From assembly GCA_948146395.1 (NCBI GenBank), contig OX411543.1, positions 58,147,689-58,211,688 of the forward strand: a DNA stretch of 64,000 nucleotides. Reading direction: 5' to 3'. Source of the stretch: Fragum whitleyi. Its lineage: Eukaryota > Mollusca > Bivalvia > Cardiida > Cardiidae. Below, piece by piece: positions 24,406 to 37,100 of the stretch. Position numbers and translations under genes: made by a program. A model generated the notes under the pieces. That model was not told the origin of the DNA and made no database searches. It saw only the letters and a program-made list of their open reading frames with translations. Positions within the stretch are counted from its first letter, which is position 1; every line of letters starts with the position of its first letter.

Positions 24406-24959
24406 TTATTGTGCTGCTCATGAATTTTTATCAAACAAATTGTCAAGTATTGAGACATTTAAAAAAGTATACATGAATCTATCCCCACAATTATGCAGTA
24501 GAAAGCTAGTAGTATATGCTAAGATCAGACTGCATGTCTATGCAGGCTGATCTTAGTCTATACCATCTGGAAATGCCTTGTGTACACCAGGAGTATGTCA
24601 GTGAGCTGCATGAACCAGTTTATTCTATTGTGGATACTAATTCTAAGAAAGTTCAAACATAATCCTCAGAACATTTTTTGTTTTAGAAAAACAGAACTAA
24701 GTCAAGTGTCATAGTTTGTATAGCAATTCTAAAGTTGGTGAATAAAGGTGAAGAATAACCAAAAGAAAATTAGACTAGCTCCATCCTGATCTGAAGTATT
24801 TTGAGTGAGAAAAATTTTATAAGAGAAGATATAATTTCTTATCTGCTTATATTCCTCTGACTGGCTGATCAGTGGGACTGTCAGTTTTTGAGAACATTGG
24901 TGGTAAATAGATAGGATGAAATAGTAAAACAAATGTGGTGTGCCTTATTTGTTTTAAAT
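24406..24959. other. No gene; M1-type palindrome
   Basis: aagatcagactgcat / atgcaggctgatctt at about 24520-24553 is the M1 centre without M1 ends. Otherwise AT-rich. Confidence 0.5.
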
Positions 24960-25206
24960 TTAACCCTTGTCATGCTGAATAAATTTTGGCTAAAATTTTT
25001 CATCAAAATCAAAGGGCAAAAAGCACTGAAAGTACCAACTGTAGGTCAATTTTTATTTGAAAAACTAAATCTTATGACAATTCTGGTTTGAAAGTGAGAA
25101 ACAGGTTGTGTAGACTAACATCAGACTGCACATATGTGCAGGCTGATGATGGTCTATAGCTCTTGCCAAAGCAGGAATATTCCAGGTTCAGCATGACAAG
25201 GGTTAA
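24960..25206. mobile_element. M1 MITE
   Basis: Both ends intact: ttaacccttgtcatgctgaa and the complement at 25187-25206. 247 bp, central palindrome near 25110-25160. Confidence 0.9.
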
Positions 25207-28200
25207 CACTAACTGACAGCCTGGGAGCCAGGATAGTAAAAGACAATATGTTCTATAGAGTATTCAGCTATTGCAGATCTCAGCAACAATTTCTGTCTGT
25301 AACAGTGATCTTCCTATTTTCTAATTGATCTGCATACATTATGCTCCTCTTTATTAGGCCATATTGACAGACAATTCTTTAGCAGGTACACAAGAATAAA
25401 AAGCCTGTACACAATCAAAGCACTGAAAGTACTGATGGTGAACGAATCTGTTGGCATTCTAAAGTGATATATTGAATTCGTTGAGAAAAGAGAAATTATA
25501 AATATAAAAAATGATCAAGGGAAAGTGTCTCGTCAAAATTCTAAATTCAAAGAATGAGAAAGAGAGGAAAAGAAAGGTAGAAAGAGTGACAGACAGAGAC
25601 AGACCGATAGACAGAGAGCGATAAGCATAGAGAAAAGAAAACAGGCAACTATAATGTCTAGACTAATGATTCTTTTCTTAACTCAAAAAATAGCAGTCAG
25701 AAAGGTAATTCAATTTCCACATGCGGAACCCATATTTTAGCAGATCAAACAGCAGTCTTTCTGCATTTTGACTTTTAAGCGTTATCCGCTATGGCTCTGG
25801 TACGACCTGAATGCCCCCCCCCCCCCCCATCCTCCGAATTAAAAGACCGCTGTTTCGTAATTGTAATTACAGGGTTTTGGTCTCTTTCGGTAATATTCAG
25901 TCTTGTGAAAGAATAATCATCTGATGTCATTGCGTAAAAATGAATTAAAAAAAAAAAAAAAAAAAAAACACACAATGAAATCTATGTAGGACGGTATTTT
26001 GTACAGCTAATGAATTGTCCAAATATAGTCGTTGTTTAAATTTTATTGCTCCTACCAAACGGCAGATAATCGTAAACCTAAGAGGGTAGAAGATGGCAGC
26101 TACGTACGGATGTATGCTCATTATAGTTCTGGTGCGAGAAATACCAATTTCCATATTAAGGTAAAGATGCTCCAGTCCACAGGCGATTGATTCACAATCC
26201 AAGTTTCGTTTTCTGTAATATTTTACATACTTCCGGTAAAACAAATAGATGAATGATTGTATTGAGGAAATTCTAGAGCCATCCGAGGGATAGAAGCGCT
26301 ACTATTCAGTTGTAGTTACGATGTCAAGTACTTTGAAAAAAAATCCATTCGATGTTAAAATTTGAAAATTAGGTCTATCGTGTTGGGATATTTGTTCATT
26401 TGATTCTTTTATTTATTTATCTATTCACGACATTCATATATTAACAGTAAATCGTACCGAGATTGCTATATCCCCTGTTTTCCGGCCTTGTTTGAAACGA
26501 AAAAAAACAAAAAACAAAAACAAAAACAAAAACAAAAAAAAAACCAGAAAATTGGATTTGGGTAATATGATACAAAAATGCCCGTAACCGAAGATATTTA
26601 CATTACACAAGTATGCAACAACAAGCTTTAAGATAAAAATGGGATTTAAGCAAGAGGTGTAAATTTGGTAGTTGAGAACATAAGTTGTCTGGTAATGGTT
26701 TAAATTTTATTTCATATCAAGGTTGGTCACGGTCAAGTGGTGCGTGTTTATGTTTCAATGAGAATTTAGACGCGCTCTCCCTCATAAACGCGCTCCCCCA
26801 TATATACGATTCCCAGGCCCTTGACTATACGATCAACAGCATCCAACCGTCCGTGGTGAAAAATCCGGTCTCGAATTTAAATTCAAAAGCTGCTACTCCA
26901 CGACGTAATGTTCATTAGATTGTGGGTTAAATTCCTATCAGGATAAGGCTGGTTGCGTCATTAAAAGATCGTTCAACATCTGAAAAACTAGCGCGTCCTA
27001 AATCGCGCAGTCTTCCGGAAGTGCGAAAGGTTAAAATTTAACACAAAATTAAAACTATTTCTCGTTATTCTTCATAAGTCACATGCGAAAAAAATACCCT
27101 TTCGTTGTTACGAAAATATTTCTGAAATCATTTCACCTTCTGCAAATATACAAAATATCCGAGTCAAATGATTAAATCCTAGTCACAATTCATACTGTTA
27201 AAATGGGAAAAACCCCGTAAAATCTCGTGTGTGACTTTTTTCAAAAGCGACGTCGCCACTTGCAAGAATCTGGGGACTTCAAAGGGTGCCGACACGCGGT
27301 GACCCAGCTAGCTCCAGACGTTTTGTGTTTTCACTACGAAACACTTTCATTTCATGTACCGGGTGCATTTACACATCACGAAATTTTAGGATTTAATACA
27401 GGATTATTTATTTCATACGTGAATAGGTAATGATTTAGACCGCTTTGTCCATCGGTAGCGGAACATTGAATATTGCATCGTCTGGAACTTCCTACCTTGT
27501 ACAAATAATAACAATAATAATAATCTCGGCTTCTGCTAACACAATCACTTGCTTTTGAAAGCTGCAATTAATGGTCGAGGGTGACCGTATTTCGATAGAT
27601 GACTTAAAATGCAGAATTACAATTCATTAGCTAACATTTTATTTTAATTTTTAAATCTATAGCCTTAATAGATAAATAGAAAAGTGTACTGCGTAGCGTA
27701 CGTATTTCATTCGATAATTACGAACATGTTAACAGTTTGCTTCTCTTAGGTACCCAAATACGTATTTTTTTTTAATTAAGTAAAAGAATCTGAAATAATA
27801 GCGCCCCCACGACGTTTTGCATCGCGCTCGGGCGCGTTTAATAGGAGAAATACGGCAGGAACATTCCATTCGTTTGTAAACTTGACCTTTCGTAACTTAT
27901 AAGCAAATACTTCATTCATAAGAATTCAAGTAAAATCGTAGTAGGTCATCACGTGGGGTACGGCCAATCAGAGGTGTGTAGAAGTTCAAGAGTTCACGAC
28001 CTCAATAAACACACATTTCCGGCAAATTACTACATGTTGCAATAGCGAAGCTTTAAATCAAAAACATAGTATCTGTCTATACAGTGTACAGACACTACCT
28101 TTGTTTTTGCTCTCAACTCTCGACAATCTTACGCCGATCAAAAATTCGCCCGTATAGACATTCCAAGATATTTTTGTGTTTTTGAAGGGTAATTTTCATT

Positions 28201-28750
28201 ATCTTCACTTGATGGAGAAAGCTAGAATCATGCATTTCACGATACAAACAGTGATTTTGTAGAGAGAAGTATCTAGAGATACTAAATTGAATCTAAAGAG
28301 GTACTGCTTTATTTAAAACCTATTAAGATCCTACAGGATTTTCCATACACGGTATACAACACTGGTGAACGAAAATTTCGTTCACCAAAAATAAAAAAGT
28401 CTCAAGATGAGAAATCTGTACCTTGGTGCAGTCTCAGAGAGTTTTGTTTACACTAGAAGTCTGGATCTTGTATAAAGTTTACATAGAGATGCCTGCAGAT
28501 TATCTGTTCCAGCTGAAACATTGAATTTTTAATGTTAATCTATACATTTATCAATACATATGTTTTAAAGATATTAACAGTGGGACATTACCCCTGTAGA
28601 ATGTAATAGCATACTTCATGAATAATTCATGAAATATTCTTTCAAATTTCATGACGTGTTTGCCTGTAGAATTCATGAAAAGTATTAAGGTGAAATGGAC
28701 AAGTGCTGGTTGGGGATGATTTTAGACTAGTTTACATAAATCTAGCTTAC
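25207..28750. other. CpG-richer, apparently single-copy block; no gene recognised
   Basis: Holds a purine-rich stretch (25555-25640), a poly-C run (25813-25828), poly-A (25947-25969), an (aaaaac)n run (26500-26545) and a decayed SINE-B body (26055-26190). 26750-28150 has more CpG than the surroundings and includes ccaatcag (27964). It could be regulatory, but no conserved exon was found. Confidence 0.45.
26055..26190 (+). repeat. SINE-B body fragment, diverged
   Basis: ggcagataatcgtaaaccta, gcgagaaatacca and atgctccagtcc follow the SINE-B body order; head and tail are lost. Confidence 0.6.
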
Positions 28751-28754
28751 AGAG

Positions 28755-29372
28755 TCTGAAGCCCCAGTAAATTTGTCATATTCTGTAAATACAGTGTCTT
28801 TGTGATCATCACAGTTATTTCTTGCCATTTTGTATGCAATGAAATATTTTTAAAATTTGCAAAATTGAATGGAGACTCTAGCCTACAGACATATGCCATA
28901 AAAGACTGATTGCAAGGTAGCTGCACTGACATCACAGGATCATGGTGCAATGTTTTCCTCCTAAATCTTGACTTCATCATCTTAAGTCCCCACATGGTCA
29001 CCTTTAAGAGCAGAACTGTCCTCAGTATATCTTAAGGCTATCAGACACAATTGGAAACCTTAACTCGATTTAGCAAAATATTTTCTCTGAAGCCCCAGTA
29101 AATTTGTCATACTCTGTAAATACAGTGTCTTTGTGATCATCACAATTATTTCTTGCCATTTTGTATGCAAAAAATATTTTTAAAATTTGCAAGATTGAAT
29201 GGAGACTTTAGCCTACAGACATGCTATAAAGACAGACTGCAAGGTAGCTGCACTGACATCGCAGCATCATGGTGCAATGTTTTCCATGTAAATCTTGACT
29301 TCATCATCTTAGGTCCCTGCATGGACACCTTTAAGGAGACCATAGATTGGCAGCACTGTCCTCAGTATATCT
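28755..29372 (+). repeat. Local tandem duplication (~280 bp, two units)
   Basis: 28755-29032 and 29086-29372 match along their length, from tctgaagccccagtaaattt to ctgtcctcagtatatct, with scattered substitutions and small indels; offset 331 bp at the start. Confidence 0.9.
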
Positions 29373-29414
29373 AATTTACTGATTATGGGAATCCTGTGAT
29401 TTAAGCTTGCAATT

Positions 29415-29490
29415 GGATGTCTCAGAGTGAAACAGTTGTAACTGCCTATATATTTATAGGCAGTTACAACTGTTTCATGCTGAGCCATCG
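29415..29490. repeat. M3 foldback, best-preserved copy
   Basis: Arms 29429-29450 and 29455-29476 are perfect 22-bp complements (cagttgtaactgcctata core) with a 4-nt loop. Outer arms gatgtctcag and ctgagccatc extend the stem imperfectly. Confidence 0.88.
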
Positions 29491-31543
29491 ATTAATGTGA
29501 TATGGGCACCTCCAAGATTCTTGTGACAATGGTTAATAATGCGGACATTGCACAATTTAGTGAATATGTGTGCCATAGAAAATAATTTTGTCTGATGTCA
29601 AAATTACTAAACAGTAAATCACAGGGGCAATATCATATGATGTCTACAGCAGATGTAAACCAGGCTTAAATTTTGTGACAATTCTTGGTTTTTAGCAAAA
29701 AGAAAAAAAAAAAGCTATCCTTTTGTCTCAAGTTTTTGACAGTTACTAAAAGATAAAATCAAAACAAAAAAATAAAAGGATTTGCTTAAAAAAAATGTCA
29801 TACTATAGAAATTTGAATTTTCTATGATGAATTAATTTGTTTGCAATCTTATGGGCAGGCTGACTTAAGAATGTTTACATTTTGGCTTATCATCAAACAT
29901 GTTAAGTGGGCAATGTCAAAGCTTTGAAGGACCCTTGAAGCATTGATATATCAGTAAGGAATGTTTAATTGGCTCTTTGAATGTTTGGTATTTGGTAATG
30001 ATTGCATAATGATAGATACTGAAGTTACCTACTTGCAGGTTTTAGACATTCCATTGTCATTATGGCCAAGGGGTTCTACTTGCCTTGAAATTGAGATAGA
30101 TCATAACTGTATGCTTGCACAAACCATAGATCATAACTGTATGCTTGCACAAACCATTCAATGGTACACTTGTTTGTCCAATTTTGTTTGGCTGGCTACT
30201 GCTATATTAATGGATAGATTTCAAAGTATTATGAATGCATAATTGGTCCTCTTGCACCTTTTGAAGGACCATGTGTCATCAACAGCTCAAGCAATTGTTG
30301 TGTGTCATCCATCAGCAATATTCCTAGTAGAAGACTCCTCAGAATGATTAACTTATATATATTTCTTTTAATTCTTAGTCATGTTTAGGCCTTTTAGTTG
30401 TGAATCTTTCTCAGATAGAACCTGTGATGTACGTCACTGTAAAATCTTTGGTGAGAAATTGCTATAATACTCTTCGCTATTTCTTGTTTGATATAAGGTC
30501 TTTTTGTTTGATTCTAAGACAGAGTGACTTTTTTTACTATTCTTTCTTGATAAGTTTCTTTATTTGTTGTTTTGAGAGTTCAGCACCAAATAATTGTTAC
30601 TCTTAAAATTGTTTTGTAATGCACAAACTGCTATAAGTTTAAAGTATCCTTCATATAGGCCTCCCAACATACAACCAAGAACAATAAGAGTTTATTTATC
30701 TTAATATTTCATCTTGACAATTATGTTCAAAACTGAGCCAAGAACCTGTCAATTTGTACAAAATGAATGCTGTTTTCGATTGTTTTAAAAATGGATTCTT
30801 GATACACTGATGCTCAGACTTCTATTTATTTGGTACACAATTTTTCTGACATTCGTACCAGGTTTATGAGTTGATGGGTGGATAATCATAAATCTATTTA
30901 AATTAAGCGGATTTGGTCTGTGAAAGGATCTTCTAGTAGAACTGGTAAGAAAAAATACCAAGAATCAATGGTTAGTTGCCTCCGCGACATGACCGTAAAA
31001 CTGCTTATTTAAAGCAGTTTATGTCAAGATATGTATGCCCCCACCATGAAGTCTCTGGATACGCCCAAGTTCAAGGTCACAGCTAAAGGTCAAATGGGTG
31101 ACAAGTAAAGGTCAAGTATTGCAGGGCATCAGTGTCTGTGACACATTTCTTGTCATTCAAAATTTTCAGAAAGGCCAGAGATGCTTGAAACTGCTAGATA
31201 CATTTAGACTATTTAATATTCCTTGCAATCTTGCCAGAACTATTTGATGCATTTTATTGCAGGCATACCCTGTTTCAATTGTAGATATAGGAAACTTCAT
31301 CTCTCTGTTAATGAGCCACAACTTGTTGCGCAATGTATTTTTCCGGCAATCTGGTGTTGTGTCTGGAATATTATACCTTTACTTTTCAACCCCTCTGAGA
31401 TATCAAGATAATTCATATGGACATGCAGGATGGCTTTATATAAAAACGGTAATAAATGCAATCAATCACAGCCCGGTAATCATTTCCTAAGATTAGATGT
31501 GATATAATATAGTATGTTTGAAGAAATATACATCATATATTAG
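29491..31543. other. No gene; small local repeats
   Basis: A 30-bp direct duplication (atagatcataactgtatgc...) is at 30096-30155. 30870-31015 is a decayed SINE-B body. The rest is AT-rich. Confidence 0.5.
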
Positions 31544-31544
31544 C

Positions 31545-32285
31545 TCACCCGAGCACATTACATACTCAAGGAGAGCTTTTATGATCACTTTTTGTGTGTC
31601 AGTTGTCATCCGTTGGAAGACGTCAACAATTCTTCAAACAACTTCTACTGATTAACTAATGGGCGGATTTCAACCAGACATATGTCGGATGGCAGAAATG
31701 TTCCTTGGGTGACCCTCCTCAAAACTTGTACATGGAACTTTCATTGACACCCCCCTCCCCCCCAAAATAAACAGGCCTGGCAGGGTGTGGCTTGTTTTGA
31801 GCCAGAAATATTTAACTGTCTTCTTGATAACCAATGGACAGATTTCAACCAAACCTGGCAGAAATGTTTGTTGGGTGGCCCTTCTCAAATCTTTTGATTG
31901 GAATTTTGATTTACCCCCAAATATGGGCATGGCAGGGTGGGGCTTATTTTGAGCCCGAAATCTTTAAACTTCTTCTCCTTGATAACCGATGGGCAGATTT
32001 CATCGAAGCATGGCAGAAATGTTCCTCAAATGGTCCTTCTCAAAATTTGTAATTGGAATATTGATTTACTTCCAAATATGGGTGTGGCAATGAGGGGATA
32101 TTTTGATCCTGAAATCTTAAAACGTCTTCTCCTCGATAAACAATGGGCAGATTTCAATCAAACTTGGCAGAAATGTTCCTTGGGTGGCCCTTCCCAAAAC
32201 CTGTTCATGGAATTTTGATTAATATGGACATGGCAGGGTTAGGCTTGTTTTAAGCTCGAAAAAATTTAAACATCTCCTCATTAAC
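31545..32285 (+). mobile_element. H1-related element, 5' part
   Basis: Starts agctcacccgagcac with a decayed 5' hairpin, then ~150-bp repeats (gatttcaaccaaacctggca, gaaatgttc, gggtggcccttctcaaa). No H1 3' end is found. Confidence 0.6.
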
Positions 32286-32727
32286 CCCCTTTTATCAAGC
32301 TATTTCTTCATGTCACAAATATTTTATACAACATGACTGTGTTGGTATCTATTTTAAATGGCAGCCATGCACAGTTCTATGCTGTCAGCTAAAACCCCTC
32401 TCAGTTTGAACCAGTGTAAAACTTTGAAGAAATGAAATAAAACAGAATTAGGATTAATCATTAAGGTCATCTATGATGTATCTTTTGCTATCTGGAGATT
32501 TAATTAACCTGTTCTAACAGGCTGTACTCATTCTTTCTTTGATTGACAGTTCACAAACCATAGTCTCATTATCATGTCTAAACAATACCAGGAATTCCTG
32601 TAGTATTTATAAACAAGTCTTCCTACTCTACATTACTTTGGTAATTAACTTATCTAACTTAACTTCTAGCTTTAGTACAAACATCTTTCACTGATACTGT
32701 ACAGTAGAGCTGATACAATTAGAAATT

Positions 32728-33014
32728 GGCTGCTGTCACAGTGCAGTTGGTAGCGCGTCTGACTATCAATCTAAAGGTCGCAGGTTCGATTCCTGATGGC
32801 AGCACTCATTCTTTCCAACTATTTTTCTCCAACCAGTGAGTCCTTTGTTGTAGACATTGAATGTGGGATAGCAGCTGGAGGCTAGGAGAGGATGTGATGG
32901 TAGCACTGGTGTGAGGAAAACCAGGAATCAATTGTGAGGTGTTCCAACTGCTCCGATATATAATTGATAATTTGATGAAAGCAGTGTAAAACCCCATTTA
33001 AACAAACTAACAAG
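32728..33014 (+). repeat. SINE-B copy
   Basis: Head gctgctgtcacagtgcagtt with box B ggttcgattcc, full body and aaaccccatttaaacaaac tail. Possible 8-bp TSD tagaaatt (32720-32727, 33015-33022). Confidence 0.85.
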
Positions 33015-33394
33015 TAGAAATTTGCACCTGGGTACCTGAGATCTATTTACCTGTGGGCGCTTAACAGTCCATAAATTAATTTTATCAACTAAATATTATG
33101 GCAGATCAAGAATTTCTGTAAAGGGTACAGTGTCAGTTTAGGACATGATTTTAAGGGATGCAGGTGTGAGATGCAAGTCTGCGACTTGCAAATAAGTAGC
33201 CAAGACTCTCAAAACAAACTGATGTAAGTCCTTAGGACCATCTGAAAATCAATTTACTTCAAAAAAGAATTGAAGATTTTTGTAAACAGTCTTCAATTCT
33301 TTTCTAAAGTTGATCACCAAATGTACATGCTCATTATACAATGTTGGGTAACAGGTAATAATTCAGGGCCCGGGTAGGAATGTTACTCAGGTAC

Positions 33395-33628
33395 TTAACC
33401 CTTGTCATTCTGAACCCGAAATGTTCCTGCTTTGGCAGGAGCTATAGACCAACATCAGCCTGCACATATGTGCAGCCTGATGTTGGTCTACACCACCTAT
33501 TTCTCACTTTCAAATAGATTTGGTTTTTCAAATAAAAATTGACCTACTGTTGCTACTTTCAGTACTTTTTGCCCTTTGTTTTTTATGAAAATTTTTAACT
33601 ATAATTTATTCAGCATGACAAGGGTTAA
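33395..33628. mobile_element. M1 MITE
   Basis: ttaacccttgtcattctgaa at the left, tcagcatgacaagggttaa at the right, central palindrome acatcagcctgcacatatgt. Confidence 0.88.
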
Positions 33629-35975
33629 GTACTCTTACCAGCTCTACTGTACAGAGGTATATAATTTTTTTTCTTTTTCAAGTTTCAAGAGATATAAGGC
33701 TAAATTTTATCATTTGTTTAGTCTTCTTTATATACCCAACTACATACAGTTGCATATTGGTATCATGCTGGAAAGATATAGTGATACATTGCTAATTATT
33801 AATGTTATTGTTACAAAACTGGATTTAAAAAAAAATTGTATTTTGTATCTTCTCTGTCTGTCAATCCTTCCCAACATAAGTATGGTTTCAACACAATTCC
33901 TACAGTTATGGGTGGATTTGGATGAAATTTTCCTATGTTCCTTGTAACAAGACCTTGGGCATACGGTTAATTGACAGTGTTTGGTGATATTACTCTTCAG
34001 GATATTATTTTGCATTTTTTGTGGCTCTGGCTCTTTTGTTTTGTATGTGCACTTATTCTGGAATTTAAGAACCCCAAAGCATTTCAAAAGGCATTACAAA
34101 AGCATTAATTAATTACAGTATACATTACAAAATGTCCATTATAGGAAGATTTGAAATAGTGATATAATATAGCAAACAAATGTACATGAAAGATGGGCAT
34201 GAAGTTTCTGATCACGAAGAAAAAAACAACACATATATATCAGTTTGCTACAGTAAATTGTTTGGCAAAGTAAAATATGTTGAGTGTAAATCATTGAGGA
34301 TGAGTATTTTCATTGCTTTAGGAGGCAGACCTAACTGTAATGATATTCCAATTAACCAGCTGTCACTAATTAACTAATTACATTCTGTCAGTCACTCTTC
34401 ACTCTAAAACCCTTATCCGGTTGAATTTAAATGTTATTTCAAAAATTATAACTAACTTACGGCTACAAGGCTGTCAGTTATTGTTCAAATTAAAAAGGAA
34501 AAAGGTACATCACTCATGTTTTACTTTTATCCTATCCAATAACCTCCAATATTTTAATCAACTGATAGGCCAGTCAAAGGAATATAAGCTGATAAGAAAT
34601 TTTACTTTATCTAGTTTCATTTAAAAAATTACTCATTTTACAATGCTTCCCCGGTCAGTGGGACAGGAGCCAGTCTACAAAAGTACCAATTACTGGAATA
34701 TTTTAACCACTCTGGCTCATGTTTTATTTTTCACAATAAACAAGTAGAAAGCTTTTACAACACCAGGAACAAGTCATGCCAGCAAAATAAAGGTTAACTA
34801 GAGCACCACCTACAGGTGCAATGTGCGGCTGCAGGTGCTGGATAATGCAAAAATTAAAAAAAGGGTCATAACTCTTAGAAAAAATGCTTCCAGAATTATC
34901 CCCATGATAGTCTTGGTAGCTCTTGTGATGTCGAACACATATGACAAGTTTCAATAACAAGAGAGATATTGTAGGACCAAAGTAAAAGTCTGTCTTGCTA
35001 ACACCAACACCAACAAAGCCAAGGCAATAATAATACCTCAGGTTTTTTTCTGAAAACAGCCAAGCTAAAAATGAAATTCCTGTTTTGTCAAGTCTGGATT
35101 TGTTGAATGACCACTAAAAAGGAGCTCCCTGACTATGTTTTTCAATTGGCTTATAAGCTCCCAAATGTTTAAATGTAGATATGGTAACCAATCCATAAGC
35201 TGTTGATGATAAGTATGACAAGGTGCAGCATTGTGGGGCCACTTGAAGGCAAAATGGTATGTTGACAAATTGTGTACTGTTATCAAGCCATCTATCATGA
35301 GCACACCCACAAAAAATATGTTTTTCGTGGGTTGCAAAAATGATGTAACTACAACTTGAAGAGGCTGTTATCAGAGGGTTTAGCCCTTAGGTGGGCAATG
35401 CATGTGTTATATGGCTTATGATAAAGTAATAAAATGAAATAAAAGGAGTTAATCTAAATAAATATATCTGGAAGAGAAACCCAAAGGTATAAAGTTAAGT
35501 TTAATTCCCTCAACATTCATAAATAATCTTTCTTGGTAAAACCTGGACCTTAATTATTTGAAATTGCAGTATTGGAAGAAGGAAAATCTCTTATGAGTTA
35601 CAAGTTTTATTTACCCGCATATGTTTTTGTACTCAAAAATTAATTTACTTTAATTTTTTAAGCTAATTAGCCAGTTGACTTTAACGTAGGAAGGTTATTA
35701 TCTAGAGATTTCAAAAACTTGTGTTGTGACTGTACCCAAGGAAAATGTCTTTCCATTGAGTGCCCACAACACAGAGTTAATGAATTGGGAATTAGGAATT
35801 AGGAATAATTGTCCTTTCTTATGTTAACCCTTTTGATGCTTCAAAAAGTCTTTGCATAATTACACTCAAATCAAAGTGCCAGGAGCAGTTTGCGAAAAAA
35901 TGCATTCAAATCAACTTGCCAAGAGGACTGGATGCACTAATTGTGAATCAGTGTTTATTTTGAAATTATCATGAG
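33629..35975. other. No gene; one rolling-circle-like end
   Basis: At 34797 the minus strand ends in a short hairpin (gcacctgtaggtggtgc) followed by ctagtta, the same terminal layout as family H3, but the rest of that element is not delimited. A 123-codon open frame at 33576-33947 overlaps M1 and has no visible domain. Confidence 0.4.
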
Positions 35976-36205
35976 TTAACCCTTTCCTGTTTTACAAATT
36001 TTTGGACCTGTCCAAATTCAAAGGTTTTGCAGATAAAAAATAAAAGTGGATTTAATTTGAAAAATAACCATTCAGTAGGGTAGAAAATAGTGTGGAAAAA
36101 GAAGAAATTGCTTTTCAGAAGCAATTTCTTCTTTTTTTCACAATGTTTTCTCAATCATAAAATCACAGGCATGTAAAAAGCAGGGATTAAACAGCAAAGG
36201 GTTAA
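35976..36205. mobile_element. M2 MITE
   Basis: 230 bp from ttaaccctttcctgtttt to cagcaaagggttaa. An internal perfect hairpin has arms gaagaaattgcttt/aaagcaatttcttc-like (36099-36132). Copies at 52977-53205 and 57881-58110. Confidence 0.88.
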
Positions 36206-36219
36206 AAAGGAAAATCATG

Positions 36220-36325
36220 TGGTATATACTAAGATCAGCCTGCACATATATTTGCAGTCTGATCTTTGTCCATATATACCTCATGCCAAAGCAGGAACAT
36301 TCTGGGATCAGCATGACAAGGATTC
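36220..36325. repeat. M1 right half
   Basis: Palindrome aagatcagcctgcacatata and the end tcagcatgacaagg are kept; the left half is missing. Confidence 0.7.
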
Positions 36326-36374
36326 ATACTTATATAAATGTTCTACAAAGTTTTTTTTCTCTTTTCTTTTGCAG

Positions 36375-36425
36375 GAGAAAAGTAAATGACAATATTCATA
36401 TCCCAGGGAACAGGAACAGTAGAAG
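36375..36425 (+). other. Exon-like segment (possible 5' UTR exon)
   Basis: A strong polypyrimidine acceptor (ttttctcttttcttttgcag) ends at 36374, and gtatgt follows 51 bp later. The content is uninformative as protein. It could be a non-coding leader exon of the downstream gene or chance. Confidence 0.2.
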
Positions 36426-36490
36426 GTATGTGTCAGACAGTTTTACAACAAGAGCTAGGCTCACTGGCTTTTAATCTTCAGTTTGGGAAA

Positions 36491-36766
36491 GCCGCCATCG
36501 TAGTGCATTTGGTAGCGCATCAGACTGTCGATCTAGAGGTTCCGGGTTCAATTCCCGACAGCAGCAATCATTCTTTCCAACTATTTGTCTCTCACCAATA
36601 GGTTGATTATCCTGGACCTATTTGAGATAGCAGCTGGAGGCTAGGATGGTAGTACTGGCGAGAGAAATACAAGAAGTCCATTGTAAGGTGCTCCAATCTC
36701 CGGGATATAACTGAAATGTTGAGAGCGATGTAAGAAAAAAACTCCATTCAATCAATCAATCAATTA
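36491..36766 (+). repeat. SINE-B copy
   Basis: Head gccgccatcgtagtgcattt with box B gggttcaattccc, full body and caatcaatcaatcaa tail. Confidence 0.85.
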
Positions 36767-36785
36767 GAGATGGGAAAGGCATTCA

Positions 36786-37100
36786 AAACAGGGGTGTGAA
36801 ATCTCCATGCCCCACTTACCTGTTATGGGCTTTTCTACTTGCAGACTGTGTCAAGTAAATTTTTCATGGTCAATTTTCCACTAGGGTAAATCTTTGCTTG
36901 GAACAAAATCAATCTCATAGATGAATTATTCTAAACTAATATTGAAAGTATTGTTTTTTAAAAAGAAGAAAATGCTAGATTTCAGCATTTTCTAATTTAG
37001 CAACCATATTTTCTGAAAATTGATTAATTTTTTGCTTGGGCAAGTTCATTTTGATCTGCAGGGCAAGTGGAAATTAGTATATTGCTTGCCTGGAGCTAAG
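36786..37100. repeat. Second copy of the repeat at 2015-2350
   Basis: Shares gggcaagttcattt, agaaaatgct...cagcattttct and a gcttgcctgg end; diverged. Confidence 0.45.

Noticed and set aside
25947..25969. Poly-A as a retroposon tail
   Set aside because: No recognisable retroposed body upstream and no TSD; treated as low complexity.
33576..33947. 123-codon ORF
   Set aside because: Begins in an M1 MITE and continues through low-complexity AT-rich sequence.
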